A DNA stretch of 64,000 nucleotides from G963556115 sp963666605 (GTDB taxonomy: Bacteria > Planctomycetota > SZUA-567), in NCBI GenBank assembly GCA_965140405.1, contig OZ223208.1, positions 3,100,001 through 3,164,000 of the forward strand, read 5' to 3'. The translations under genes and the position numbers were made by a program. The notes beneath the pieces were generated by a model. The model searched no databases. It saw only the letters and a list, made by a program, of their open reading frames with translations, and was not told the DNA's origin. Of the stretch, positions 54,205 through 63,126 are shown one piece after another (positions within the stretch are counted from its first letter, which is position 1; each line of letters begins with the position of its first letter).

Positions 54205-55506
54205 ATGATGATTAAAAAAAGAACAATAGTCAGAGCTCTACTGGTTATAATAGCAATACTATTTGCTACTATAGCTCTCTACTCATGGGATGAACTTGAA
54301 AAAGATTCTATTACCCTTAAGTCACGACCATCTAGCCCAATACAGGTTGAATGGTTCAAGGTTATTGAGCGTGAAATCACAGACTGGATATATGCTGAAG
54401 GCACAGCCAGAGTAAACCGCAAAGCACACCTAACATTCGAAGTTGACGGAAAGGTTGAAAAGCTAGCAGTAATCGAAGATGTTGGTCTAATTAGGGAGGG
54501 TATAGAGGTAGAAGGTCCAGATGAGCACGGCAACAAGCAACTACTTGCTCAACTCAGAGACAAGGACTACTCTGAGGAGCTACAAATTGCTATTAGCAAT
54601 AAAGTACGCGCAGAAAAAGATGTTGATGTAGCAAGAGCAGAACTTAAGCAATCAGAAAGCCGCCTAAAACTTTCAAGACTTAGATTTACACGTAACAGAC
54701 ATCTTGCAAGTACCAAGACGATATCTATAGAAAAATTTGATGAGTCAAAGTCAGACCTAGACATTTCCGAATTAGCTGTACGTTCTGCAAAAGCTAGAAA
54801 GGCTTCAGCTATTGCAGCACTTCAAGCAGCTACAAACTCATTATCACAGGCAACTAGAAACCTTACTAGAACACGTATTTATGCACCGTGGAGAGGATGC
54901 ATAGCAAGGGTCAATATTGAAGAAGGAGAATACATCAGCATTGATGCCTTAGACATCAAAAACTCTGACACAATGACCGCAACCTTCCCAATAACAATAA
55001 TTGACCGCTCAAAATTTAAAATTAGTGTCGAAATCCCTCTGGACCGCTTGACAAAGCTAACACCGGGCGCCCCTGCTTTTGTTCAGAGTCAAACACTTTC
55101 TAAATCAAACAGGCAAGCAACCAATGACTGGATACCAGCAGAGGTATTTACTATAGCACCAATTCTTTCACCAAAGTCACGGACTGTCAGGGTTCGACTC
55201 AATACCACTTCTGATTTCCCTCCTCTTATAGATGGGGAGCTAATCAGAGCAAAGATACTCAAAGAAAATAAAAGAGCCTTAGTAATTCCACTCAGTGCAA
55301 TCACATACATTAAAAACGAGCCGAATGTATTCAAAGTAAATCCAAAGTCAAAAATTGCAGAGCGAATTACAATAACAACCGGTATCCGTGATGACAAGAA
55401 TATCGAGGTTATTAAAGGTCTCTATAAAGGCGATATAATCGTCACCTCTGGCCGTCAAAGATTGAGAGATGGTTCACAAGTAAAATTACTAAAAGAGACT
55501 AAATAA
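54205..55506 (+). CDS. RND efflux periplasmic adaptor (membrane fusion protein)
   Basis: Links the RND pump to an outer-membrane channel. 433 residues: an N-terminal anchor helix (~8-27), a split lipoyl/barrel-sandwich region (~60-110 and ~230-245, the latter PWRGCIARVNIEEGEYI), a coiled-coil hairpin (~120-220, Ala- and Lys-rich), a beta-barrel (~270-350), and a membrane-proximal C-terminal domain. No lipobox Cys. Start could be either of two adjacent ATGs. Its stop overlaps the pump's start (TAATG). No outer-membrane factor gene is in the operon. Confidence 0.93.
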   Translation: MMIKKRTIVRALLVIIAILFATIALYSWDELEKDSITLKSRPSSPIQVEWFKVIEREITDWIYAEGTARVNRKAHLTFEVDGKVEKLAVIEDVGLIREGIEVEGPDEHGNKQLLAQLRDKDYSEELQIAISNKVRAEKDVDVARAELKQSESRLKLSRLRFTRNRHLASTKTISIEKFDESKSDLDISELAVRSAKARKASAIAALQAATNSLSQATRNLTRTRIYAPWRGCIARVNIEEGEYISIDALDIKNSDTMTATFPITIIDRSKFKISVEIPLDRLTKLTPGAPAFVQSQTLSKSNRQATNDWIPAEVFTIAPILSPKSRTVRVRLNTTSDFPPLIDGELIRAKILKENKRALVIPLSAITYIKNEPNVFKVNPKSKIAERITITTGIRDDKNIEVIKGLYKGDIIVTSGRQRLRDGSQVKLLKETK

Positions 55507-58500
55507 TGAAGAAGCAACCGAACAGCCTTGCTAAATGGCTTCAGCGAGTATTATTCATCGACCCTACCCTCAGTATATTACTAGTTGTCTCCATTATAGT
55601 GATAGGAGTTACTGCATACTCATCAATGATCAAGGAGTCTCTCCCTGATCTAAAGATACCCATAGCTTCTATCAATACATTTTGGCACGGTTCATCAGCA
55701 ACAGTAATGGAAAAAGAGATTACAAATAAAATTGAGAGAGAACTGACAGATCTTGATTCTCTAAAAAGATATTCAAGCGGCTCACTCTTCTCAAATTCAA
55801 ATATTCTAGTAGAATTTGAAGCTGACGCTCCACTACAAGAATCCCTTACTCAACTTAAATCAAGGGTCGACACAGTAACGTCAAAACTTCCTACCGCGTC
55901 AAAACGCCCAACAATCACACAGGCATCAATTAGAAACTCCCCTATAGCAACCTTTATGATATATGGTGATATTGCTCCCTTCCGTCTGAATAAAGCAGCC
56001 AAACAGCTCAGAAAGGAGCTCTTACGCATCCCCGGCATCATCAAAGTCCAAATCCTAGGTGAACGTAAAGAATATGTTAGAGTCCAACTCCTACCAGATA
56101 AGCTACATGCCTACAAAATATCACCATCACATATTGCAAACGAAATCAACAAGCACAACCTAGACTCACCCCTTGGGATATATGAAGGTAACGAATTACC
56201 GTTGAAGATTACCTCACAGAATGCTATCTACTCAATTGAACAGCTAGCCAATCTTCCCATACTCAGAAGAGACGAAGGTGATATAATACGCCTCAAAGAT
56301 GTAGCAATAGTTGAGAAATCTCTACTAAAAGCTGAGGCGTCTACTTCTTATAGTAAAGGTGGCAGCCCTTACACCAATGGTATTGGGATATCGATTCTTA
56401 AAGGAGACGGTAAGGACACGGTAGACCTTGTTGAAAAAGCAATAAAGGTACTGCAAGAGTTCACCTCACAGGCTAGCTGGAAGAAAAAGCTCAAGTTTAG
56501 CGCAGTAGGTAATGATGCAAAAGTTATCCAAGAAGAACTCCAGAAGACCTTGACAAGCGGCTGGCAATCAGTAGTTGTTGTCTTTATTACACTATTCTTC
56601 TTGCTTTCATGGCGTGAAGCAACTGTTGCGGCTCTCAGTATACCTATTACCTTCTTAGGCAGTATCATTATGCTCTGGGCACTTGGTTATACGTTCAATG
56701 TTATGATGATTATTGGGATGGTACTTGCCCTAGGACTACTTGTAGATGACTTCATACTTGTAATGGAAGGTATGCACGACGGACAATGTATCAAAAAACT
56801 ACCCTTCAATGAATCTGCGATACTGAGTATAAAAAATCTTGCTATACCATCATTGTCTGGAACGATCACGACAATATTCACCTTCCTACCTCTAGCTACT
56901 ATTGGTGGACTTGATGGGAAATTCTTACGCTCTATACCGGTAGCGGCAACGATCTGCCTTGTGGTTTCATATATTGTATCAATAGTTATCTCTATACCAC
57001 TATCACAATTTCTATTTAGAGGCTGTCAGAACATTCAAAAGCACTCCAAAATTGATGCATTAACTCACAAGATTGAATCGCATCTCACAGAGTGGCTATC
57101 CAATAATGTAGTTTTCTCAAAAACGAAATTACGTAAATGGCTACTTATAGGTCTTGGTACAGTAGTACTAGGCCTAGTCCTTGGTAGCCTTCTACCAATG
57201 ACACTTTACCCCTTGGCAGACGGTAGAGATATAGGTATTACTATTGAACTACCAATTGATTACAAGCTAAATGATTCAGAGAATATAGCAAATAAAATTG
57301 GAACGCTACTCAAAGATAAGCCATACTTCTCCTCAATTCTATTAGTAGTAGGAGAGAGAGATTTTGTCTATGAAGGATCAACAGAGGATCTCCTGGGACT
57401 TAGCACTTCACCAAATATGATTGGGTTTACAATCTTATTCAATGAGAAGAAGGACAGAGATAAACTTGCATACCAGTATGTTCCCGAACTAAGAAAAGAG
57501 CTTGAGGAAGCTCTAAGTAATGTCCCTGGCTATAAACTTTATATTACTGCCGAGACAGGAGCGTCAAATAATGAAGATTCCTTACAATTAAATATCTCTG
57601 GTCCCGATCTAGAAAGATTACAAGAGATATCAGGTGAAATCCGCACACACTTAGAAAGGATAGATGGGTTAAATGATATTAGGGACACTATTGGGCAGAC
57701 CAATACAGAAGCAACAATTATCCCAAACATCGAGATACTAGACCTCTATAATATCACAACTGAAGAGTTTAACAACCAACTATCCTTCTATCTTGGAGAT
57801 TACAAACTCACAAAACTCAGAAGCAATACCCCTACAGATGATTTGGATATCCGTATCGATACCTACTGGTCTAGCAAAAACGGCAAGCAAGGAGGACCTG
57901 AAAACTGGTCAGAGTGGGAAAGTATACATATACTCAACAACAAAGGTGAATGGATACCACTAAGCTCATTAGCAAAGATGCGTCTGACCCAGATGCCACG
58001 TACAATTTCACACAAAAACGGCATGCGAAACATTACAATAATGGGAACAACGATGACACTTTCATTCAAAGAACTCTTTGATAAAGTAGACCCAATACTT
58101 CGCAAACTTAAAGGGACTTGGGATGAAGAGTATGAGTACAAGTGGGCTGGCGAGGTTGAGTTAGCTGAAGAGACCTACGGGAATTCAGAGAAAGCCTTCG
58201 TGATAGCAGTCCTTGCTGTACTAGCAATACTAGTTCTCCAGTTCAGATCATTCTTACAACCTCTCATTATTCTGTGCACAGTTATATTTGGAGTTACCGG
58301 TGTTTGCTTTGGCTTTACACTGCTTGCATACCCACTTTCGTTCCCAGCACTTATAGGTATTATTGCTCTGGTAGGCATCAACGTCAATGATGGTATTGTC
58401 TTGGTAGATACAATGAATAGGCAGCATAGATCTGGTAGAAGCGTTAAAGAAGCCGCAAGCCTTGGCGCAGCAGAGCGCTTCCGCCCAATTGTCAGCACTA

Positions 58501-58673
58501 CACTGACGACCCTATTCGGACTTATCCCCTTAGCGATAGCAGACGAAGCGTGGCGCCCACTATGTTCAGCAATAATATTCGGCGAACTTCTTTCAACAGC
58601 AGCTGCAATGATTATGACTCCTGCTTTATATTGCATATTGACCAAGGAGGAGATACAGAGCCATTCAAGCTAA
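55506..58673 (+). CDS. RND-family efflux pump, inner-membrane permease
   Basis: Proton-driven exporter, 1,055 residues, typical of AcrB-like pumps. Twelve helices in two halves with two large periplasmic loops (~40-335 and ~570-870). The proton relay pair Asp414-Asp415 lies in TM4 (GLLVDDFILVMEG). The TM6 and TM10-12 regions hold the GGLDGKFLRSIPV and GINVNDGIVLVDT segments. Sequence and divergent porter loops suggest a drug/lipid exporter (HAE-type) rather than a metal pump, but this cannot be fixed. Starts one base inside the adaptor stop and ends overlapping the stop of the converging hydrolase gene. Confidence 0.94.
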   Translation: MKKQPNSLAKWLQRVLFIDPTLSILLVVSIIVIGVTAYSSMIKESLPDLKIPIASINTFWHGSSATVMEKEITNKIERELTDLDSLKRYSSGSLFSNSNILVEFEADAPLQESLTQLKSRVDTVTSKLPTASKRPTITQASIRNSPIATFMIYGDIAPFRLNKAAKQLRKELLRIPGIIKVQILGERKEYVRVQLLPDKLHAYKISPSHIANEINKHNLDSPLGIYEGNELPLKITSQNAIYSIEQLANLPILRRDEGDIIRLKDVAIVEKSLLKAEASTSYSKGGSPYTNGIGISILKGDGKDTVDLVEKAIKVLQEFTSQASWKKKLKFSAVGNDAKVIQEELQKTLTSGWQSVVVVFITLFFLLSWREATVAALSIPITFLGSIIMLWALGYTFNVMMIIGMVLALGLLVDDFILVMEGMHDGQCIKKLPFNESAILSIKNLAIPSLSGTITTIFTFLPLATIGGLDGKFLRSIPVAATICLVVSYIVSIVISIPLSQFLFRGCQNIQKHSKIDALTHKIESHLTEWLSNNVVFSKTKLRKWLLIGLGTVVLGLVLGSLLPMTLYPLADGRDIGITIELPIDYKLNDSENIANKIGTLLKDKPYFSSILLVVGERDFVYEGSTEDLLGLSTSPNMIGFTILFNEKKDRDKLAYQYVPELRKELEEALSNVPGYKLYITAETGASNNEDSLQLNISGPDLERLQEISGEIRTHLERIDGLNDIRDTIGQTNTEATIIPNIEILDLYNITTEEFNNQLSFYLGDYKLTKLRSNTPTDDLDIRIDTYWSSKNGKQGGPENWSEWESIHILNNKGEWIPLSSLAKMRLTQMPRTISHKNGMRNITIMGTTMTLSFKELFDKVDPILRKLKGTWDEEYEYKWAGEVELAEETYGNSEKAFVIAVLAVLAILVLQFRSFLQPLIILCTVIFGVTGVCFGFTLLAYPLSFPALIGIIALVGINVNDGIVLVDTMNRQHRSGRSVKEAASLGAAERFRPIVSTTLTTLFGLIPLAIADEAWRPLCSAIIFGELLSTAAAMIMTPALYCILTKEEIQSHSS

Positions 58674-59461
58674 CCAAGAAACTCACTAACGCAGTCAACA
58701 AACTCCTTATCTTTCTCAGCATGTATTGCATGCGCAGCACCTGAAATTACAATACTTTTAGATCCTGCAATAGCACTCAAACTGCCAATACTATCCTCAA
58801 CTGAGAAGATCTTATCAGAGTCACCACAAACGATTAATGTCCTTGCCTTTATAGTGCCTAAACGATCAGAAAAGTCAAATTCACGTAAGGCATCAACCTG
58901 ATTCTTAAGAGCAGCGGCACTCTGCTTGAATGGATAATTTATAGAGTAATCTAGGAACATCTCCCTGATTGCACTGTTTGAAAGCAATTCATCAGTAAAG
59001 ATCCACTGAAAGACCTCTCCAAACCATTCCCGTTGATCTTGTCCATTCCTAAGCGCTTCAACCCATTTATCAAATACCGCTATGTTTTTATCACTTGATC
59101 TTGTTGCTGTTGCAGCAAGTACGAGATTATCAACCCTATCAGGAAACCGAGACGCAATATCCATCCCAATAAAACCACCCATAGAATGTCCAACAATACT
59201 AATCTTATCAATCTCCAAGTAATCTAAAAGTAAAATACAATCATCTGCAATCAACTCAATACTAGTATTAACATCCAGAGGTTTCGTCTGTCCCACTCCA
59301 CGATTATCCACAAGTATCACTTTGTAATTTTGAGCAAATAAATCTGCCACACTCTCCCAACTACTAGAGTCACTCATAAGCCCAGCAATAAACAACACAG
59401 GACTTCCTTCACCACGTACTTCATAGTACATCTCTACATCATTAACGCTAATCGTAGCCAT
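58670..59461 (-). CDS. Alpha/beta-hydrolase fold enzyme
   Basis: 263 residues from the ATG at 59459-59461 (GGGATGGA close upstream; a longer reading adds 15 residues). Complete catalytic set: Ser in the nucleophile elbow GHSMGG, Asp in CGDSDKIF and His in GAAHAIHAEK; oxyanion-hole segment FIAGLMSDSSSW near the N-terminus. Related to esterases, haloperoxidase-like and 3-oxoadipate enol-lactonase-like hydrolases; the substrate cannot be told. No signal peptide. Its stop codon overlaps that of the RND pump on the other strand by four bases in total. Confidence 0.88.
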   Translation of the reverse strand: MATISVNDVEMYYEVRGEGSPVLFIAGLMSDSSSWESVADLFAQNYKVILVDNRGVGQTKPLDVNTSIELIADDCILLLDYLEIDKISIVGHSMGGFIGMDIASRFPDRVDNLVLAATATRSSDKNIAVFDKWVEALRNGQDQREWFGEVFQWIFTDELLSNSAIREMFLDYSINYPFKQSAAALKNQVDALREFDFSDRLGTIKARTLIVCGDSDKIFSVEDSIGSLSAIAGSKSIVISGAAHAIHAEKDKEFVDCVSEFLG

Positions 59462-59585
59462 ATTCCATCCCAGCTTCATAATAGTAAATATAGTTTGATC
59501 AATCAAAAGAGAAAAACTATAAAATAATCATTAATGGTTATATAAAACAACTCTCAATATTATAACATAAAGGCAAACAGAACAT

Positions 59586-61280
59586 TTACGATACTACACA
59601 GTCTCGCCCATTCTCCTTAGCTTTATACAGGAGTTCATCCGATCTCTTCATAGCATTTTCAATATCCTCATACTTATCCACAACCACCACACCTGCACTA
59701 ATAGTAAGCATCGGAATACCTTCAAATGCATCTGGCAAGATCCTAGATAACTTCTTCCTGATTTTTTCAGCAATGCTCACCGCTTGTTCAAGCTCAACTT
59801 CAAGTAAGCAGATCCCAAATTCTTCTCCACCAAGCCTACCAAATATATCAGTACTCCTAATTATCTCTTTACAGATCCTTGCGAAAAATGCCAAAGATCT
59901 ATCTCCAACAGCGTGTCCATAGGTATCATTTATTCTTTTAAAATAATCAAGATCAATACTAATCAATGCAAACGACCTGTTATACCTCTTATGAATCTCA
60001 AGCTCAAGCTCAGCAAGCTCATAGAAATACCTTCGATTATATATTCCTGTCAAGGCATCAATTCTAGAGAGTTCTATCAGTTTAGCCTCTGCATCCTTCC
60101 TCTTAGTAATATCCATTATTGTCCATATTACACCTAGATCGAGGTTTGCAGGTACATTTTTATCAATAGCTTTACCAGAAATAGTAACCCACAGTGGAGT
60201 ACCATCCTTCTTTTTTAGTTTTATATCGACAGCATCTACTTCTTGAATTCCCAATGTATTATTGAGCCGTTTACCAATTTCTATAAATTCTCTTTCAGAG
60301 ATATGGAGCATCTCCACAGACTTGCCTTCCATCTCTTCTGTAGATTCATACCCAAACATAACAGCCATGATGTGATTGACTCTCTGTATAATTCTTCCTC
60401 CTTTAAGGAGCATGATACCCATCATCGCATTTTCAAATATGATCTCTAACTCATTATATGCTTCTTGCAGATCAGCCTCAGCCTGCTTCTTCTCCTCAAT
60501 ATCTTCAAATACCCAGACGACACCTTTATCAAGACTAGCCCGACCATCAAGGTCAATAACACGTCCACTAATGCTTAGCCATATAGGGTTGCCATCAGAC
60601 CTTTTAAATTGATACTCAGCGTTTATCGTCTTCCCCTCTAACAATATCGTAGAGTAATAGGTGGCAAATTCATCATAACTTTCTTTTGACAGATGTAATA
60701 TTCTCACACTTTCACCAACAAAATCATTACCTGATTCATAGCCGAATATTTCTGCTATTTTGTGATTCGCTCTCTGAATTATTCTATCCTCAGAAAGTAA
60801 TAGAATTCCTACTTGGCTATTATCAAAAATAGTCTCATACTCTGCATTTAGAACCAGTGCTTTATCTTGAATAGCTTTCTGCTCAGTGATATCCCGAGTT
60901 GTCACTACTCTTATATTCTTTCCTTCATACTCAAAGCCTTCTCCCTGTACGATAGCCCAAAAAGTAGAGCCATCTTGCCTCTTCATGAGAGCTTCATACT
61001 GTTCGGATGTATTTGCCAACATATGTTTTTTTGCAATTTCCCTAGATTCAGGGGCAATGAATTCAAGTGCGTACAAGCCAATAATTTCATCCTGTGAATA
61101 GCCAAACATTTCACACATTTTGCTACTAAAATCGATACACCTATGATCCTCAGCAAAGACAGCAATGGCCTCACGCGAAATTCTTTCGATAAACTGCAAA
61201 CGTTTTTTATATTTAATTAGCTGCTGATTCTCATCTTTAAGAGCTTGAATCTGCTCTAGCAACTCATCTTCTTTTGGCAT
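59586..61280 (-). CDS. Diguanylate cyclase with three PAS domains
   Basis: Makes the second messenger cyclic di-GMP. About 564 residues from the ATG at 61278-61280 (starts at 61295 and a GTG at 61307 are possible; none has a strong ribosome site). After a short coiled coil come PAS1 (~25-140), PAS2 (~150-265) and PAS3 (~275-390), each with a FGY motif (e.g. MFGYSQDE, IFGYESGN, MFGYESTE) and PAC segment; PAS2 and PAS3 are clearly alike, suggesting duplication. The GGDEF domain (~400-564) has active GGEEF and, five residues upstream, the product-inhibition motif RSTD. No transmembrane helix or EAL domain, so a cytoplasmic, feedback-inhibited synthase. Confidence 0.95.
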   Translation of the reverse strand: MPKEDELLEQIQALKDENQQLIKYKKRLQFIERISREAIAVFAEDHRCIDFSSKMCEMFGYSQDEIIGLYALEFIAPESREIAKKHMLANTSEQYEALMKRQDGSTFWAIVQGEGFEYEGKNIRVVTTRDITEQKAIQDKALVLNAEYETIFDNSQVGILLLSEDRIIQRANHKIAEIFGYESGNDFVGESVRILHLSKESYDEFATYYSTILLEGKTINAEYQFKRSDGNPIWLSISGRVIDLDGRASLDKGVVWVFEDIEEKKQAEADLQEAYNELEIIFENAMMGIMLLKGGRIIQRVNHIMAVMFGYESTEEMEGKSVEMLHISEREFIEIGKRLNNTLGIQEVDAVDIKLKKKDGTPLWVTISGKAIDKNVPANLDLGVIWTIMDITKRKDAEAKLIELSRIDALTGIYNRRYFYELAELELEIHKRYNRSFALISIDLDYFKRINDTYGHAVGDRSLAFFARICKEIIRSTDIFGRLGGEEFGICLLEVELEQAVSIAEKIRKKLSRILPDAFEGIPMLTISAGVVVVDKYEDIENAMKRSDELLYKAKENGRDCVVS

Positions 61281-61307
61281 ATACCATTTTCCCATTATCA
61301 AATACAC

Positions 61308-61775
61308 TTTAGCATTATAATCGTACCAGAGTTGAAATTATATGTCAACATATAAACTTACGCTCTTCCAATACTTATTACCCAAAGTTCTATCTAATAC
61401 AGCGGCAAAAAACTTGATAAATACCGTTTACGACCAATTATAACCAATGCCATATAAATACATACTTATCAATATTATACCTAATTATATATCTTAATAA
61501 TACAAGAATCTACAGTAGTTCTCTATTATATCATCAAAAGACTCTTTCCTTTATAATACTCTTCAAACACCTATTATAATAGTATTTATACTTGCAATAA
61601 ACGACCTACTCAACCCTACAGCAACCTCTAAATGACTCAAAACTTCATGTATTAAAATCAATCTCTCTACAACCTTCTTCTGGATACCAATAACTACCAA
61701 GAATTATTCCTTGACGAACTCAAATAACTGTGATTAAATATCATAATACTAGCAGACAAGCACAAGGTAATAACT
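61308..61775. other. Divergent gene-free region
   Basis: About 470 AT-rich bases between the diguanylate cyclase and the acetyltransferase genes. No certain promoter or hairpin; AAGG at 61764-61767 serves as ribosome site of the latter. Confidence 0.4.
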
Positions 61776-62618
61776 ATGAGTTATACGATACGAACAATGT
61801 CTACGAAAGAGCTCTTACTCGCTATAAATCTCGCAGCAAATGAAGGCTGGAATCCAGGCCTACACGATGCGAAAGCCTTCATCGCTGCAGATAGAGAAGC
61901 TTTCCTGATAGGAGAGCTTAACGGCAAGCCTATTGCAACAATATCATCTGTGAGGTATGGTAGCACATTTGGTTTTATTGGCTTCTATATCGTCAAACCT
62001 GAGTACAGAGGTAAAGGTTACGGCATAGCTATCTGGAAAGCAGCAATAGAACGACTTTCAGGGCGAAACATTGGACTAGACGGAGTAATAGCACAACAAA
62101 ATAATTACATAAAATCTGGCTTTAAATTAGCCTATAGAAATATACGCTATGAAGGAAGGACAAGGAGTAGCTCATATACAGATGAAAATATCCAAAAAAT
62201 TACCCCTGATAATTTCAATGAAGTGGAATCATACGACGCCCATTTCTTCCCAGAGCCCCGCACCTCATTTCTTAAACTCTGGCTGCAACAGCCAGAAGGA
62301 GTTGCCCTATCCTACCAGCATAACGGCAAGATAACTGGTTACGGTGTAATCCGCAAATGCCTCAATGGCTACAAGGTTGGGCCACTCTTCGCCAATACTC
62401 CAAACATTGCAGAAGCCCTATTCAACGCTCTGCAATCACAAGTCGATAAAGATACGCCCATCTTCTTAGATATTCCAGAGACAAACCCAGAAGCGATAAA
62501 ACTGGTAGAACGTCATAAAATGACAGTATCTTTTGAGACCGCAAGGATGTATACAGGAGAAGTACCAGACCTGAACATCCAAAACACCTACGGAGTTACT
62601 ACCTTCGAACTTGGCTAA
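61776..62618 (+). CDS. GNAT-family N-acetyltransferase with C-terminal GNAT-like domain
   Basis: Transfers an acetyl group from acetyl-CoA to an unknown amine. 280 residues. The N-terminal GNAT fold (~1-130) shows AANEGWNPGLHDA, GFYIVKPEYRGKGYG (acetyl-CoA pyrophosphate loop Q/RxxGxG/A variant RGKGYG, ~74-79) and AIWKAAIERL. The C-terminal half (~145-280) looks like a second degenerate GNAT module of the kind annotated as acetyltransferase-associated domain (GYGVIRKCLNGYKVGPLFAN). Stand-alone gene. Confidence 0.88.
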   Translation: MSYTIRTMSTKELLLAINLAANEGWNPGLHDAKAFIAADREAFLIGELNGKPIATISSVRYGSTFGFIGFYIVKPEYRGKGYGIAIWKAAIERLSGRNIGLDGVIAQQNNYIKSGFKLAYRNIRYEGRTRSSSYTDENIQKITPDNFNEVESYDAHFFPEPRTSFLKLWLQQPEGVALSYQHNGKITGYGVIRKCLNGYKVGPLFANTPNIAEALFNALQSQVDKDTPIFLDIPETNPEAIKLVERHKMTVSFETARMYTGEVPDLNIQNTYGVTTFELG

Positions 62619-63126
62619 AACGGGATCCAACTCATCTCCCCCAACAAATGCTTTTAATTACATTTGTCTATTCTTAAAACCGATAAGCGTCTTTTGTTAC
62701 GTAACAAAAATCATCACCTCTCTATCAGTCTAATAACAGTTAAAACAAATTCAATAAAATGAACAGTGTATTTTATAGCCATAAATATTTCTATAAAATA
62801 CTTTTAACACATACAATTCATTCTTACTATTTATTAAATTTACTATGTATCAAAAGGATTCTAATACGTCCTTAGCTACATGTGTTCTCAAATGCTGGCA
62901 ATGTTTACAGACAAGCTCTCAGTTGAGTAGGTAAACATTGGGTTCGTTGACAGTCTTGCAGGAAAAAAGAGTCGATTCATACCGAAAGAAATTCCTGGTG
63001 CCACAAAAAGAATTAAGTCCAAAGATAGTAATTAAATAAAAAAATATAAAAGCTACCAATCCCTACTATCACACATATTGTTAATTATGAACAAGTTAGC
63101 ATTCACTTAGTACAATCAACGTAAAG
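62619..63126. other. Gene-free stretch with an inverted repeat and a possible remnant
   Basis: About 500 bases between converging genes. CAATGTTTAC (62899-62908) and GTAAACATTG (62931-62940) form a perfect 10-bp inverted repeat with a 22-base interval. From the second arm to 63035 one frame on the plus strand is open for about 34 codons (lysine-rich, ends in a stop) without start codon or ribosome site; it may be a fragment of a lost gene. No terminator was recognised. Confidence 0.4.
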
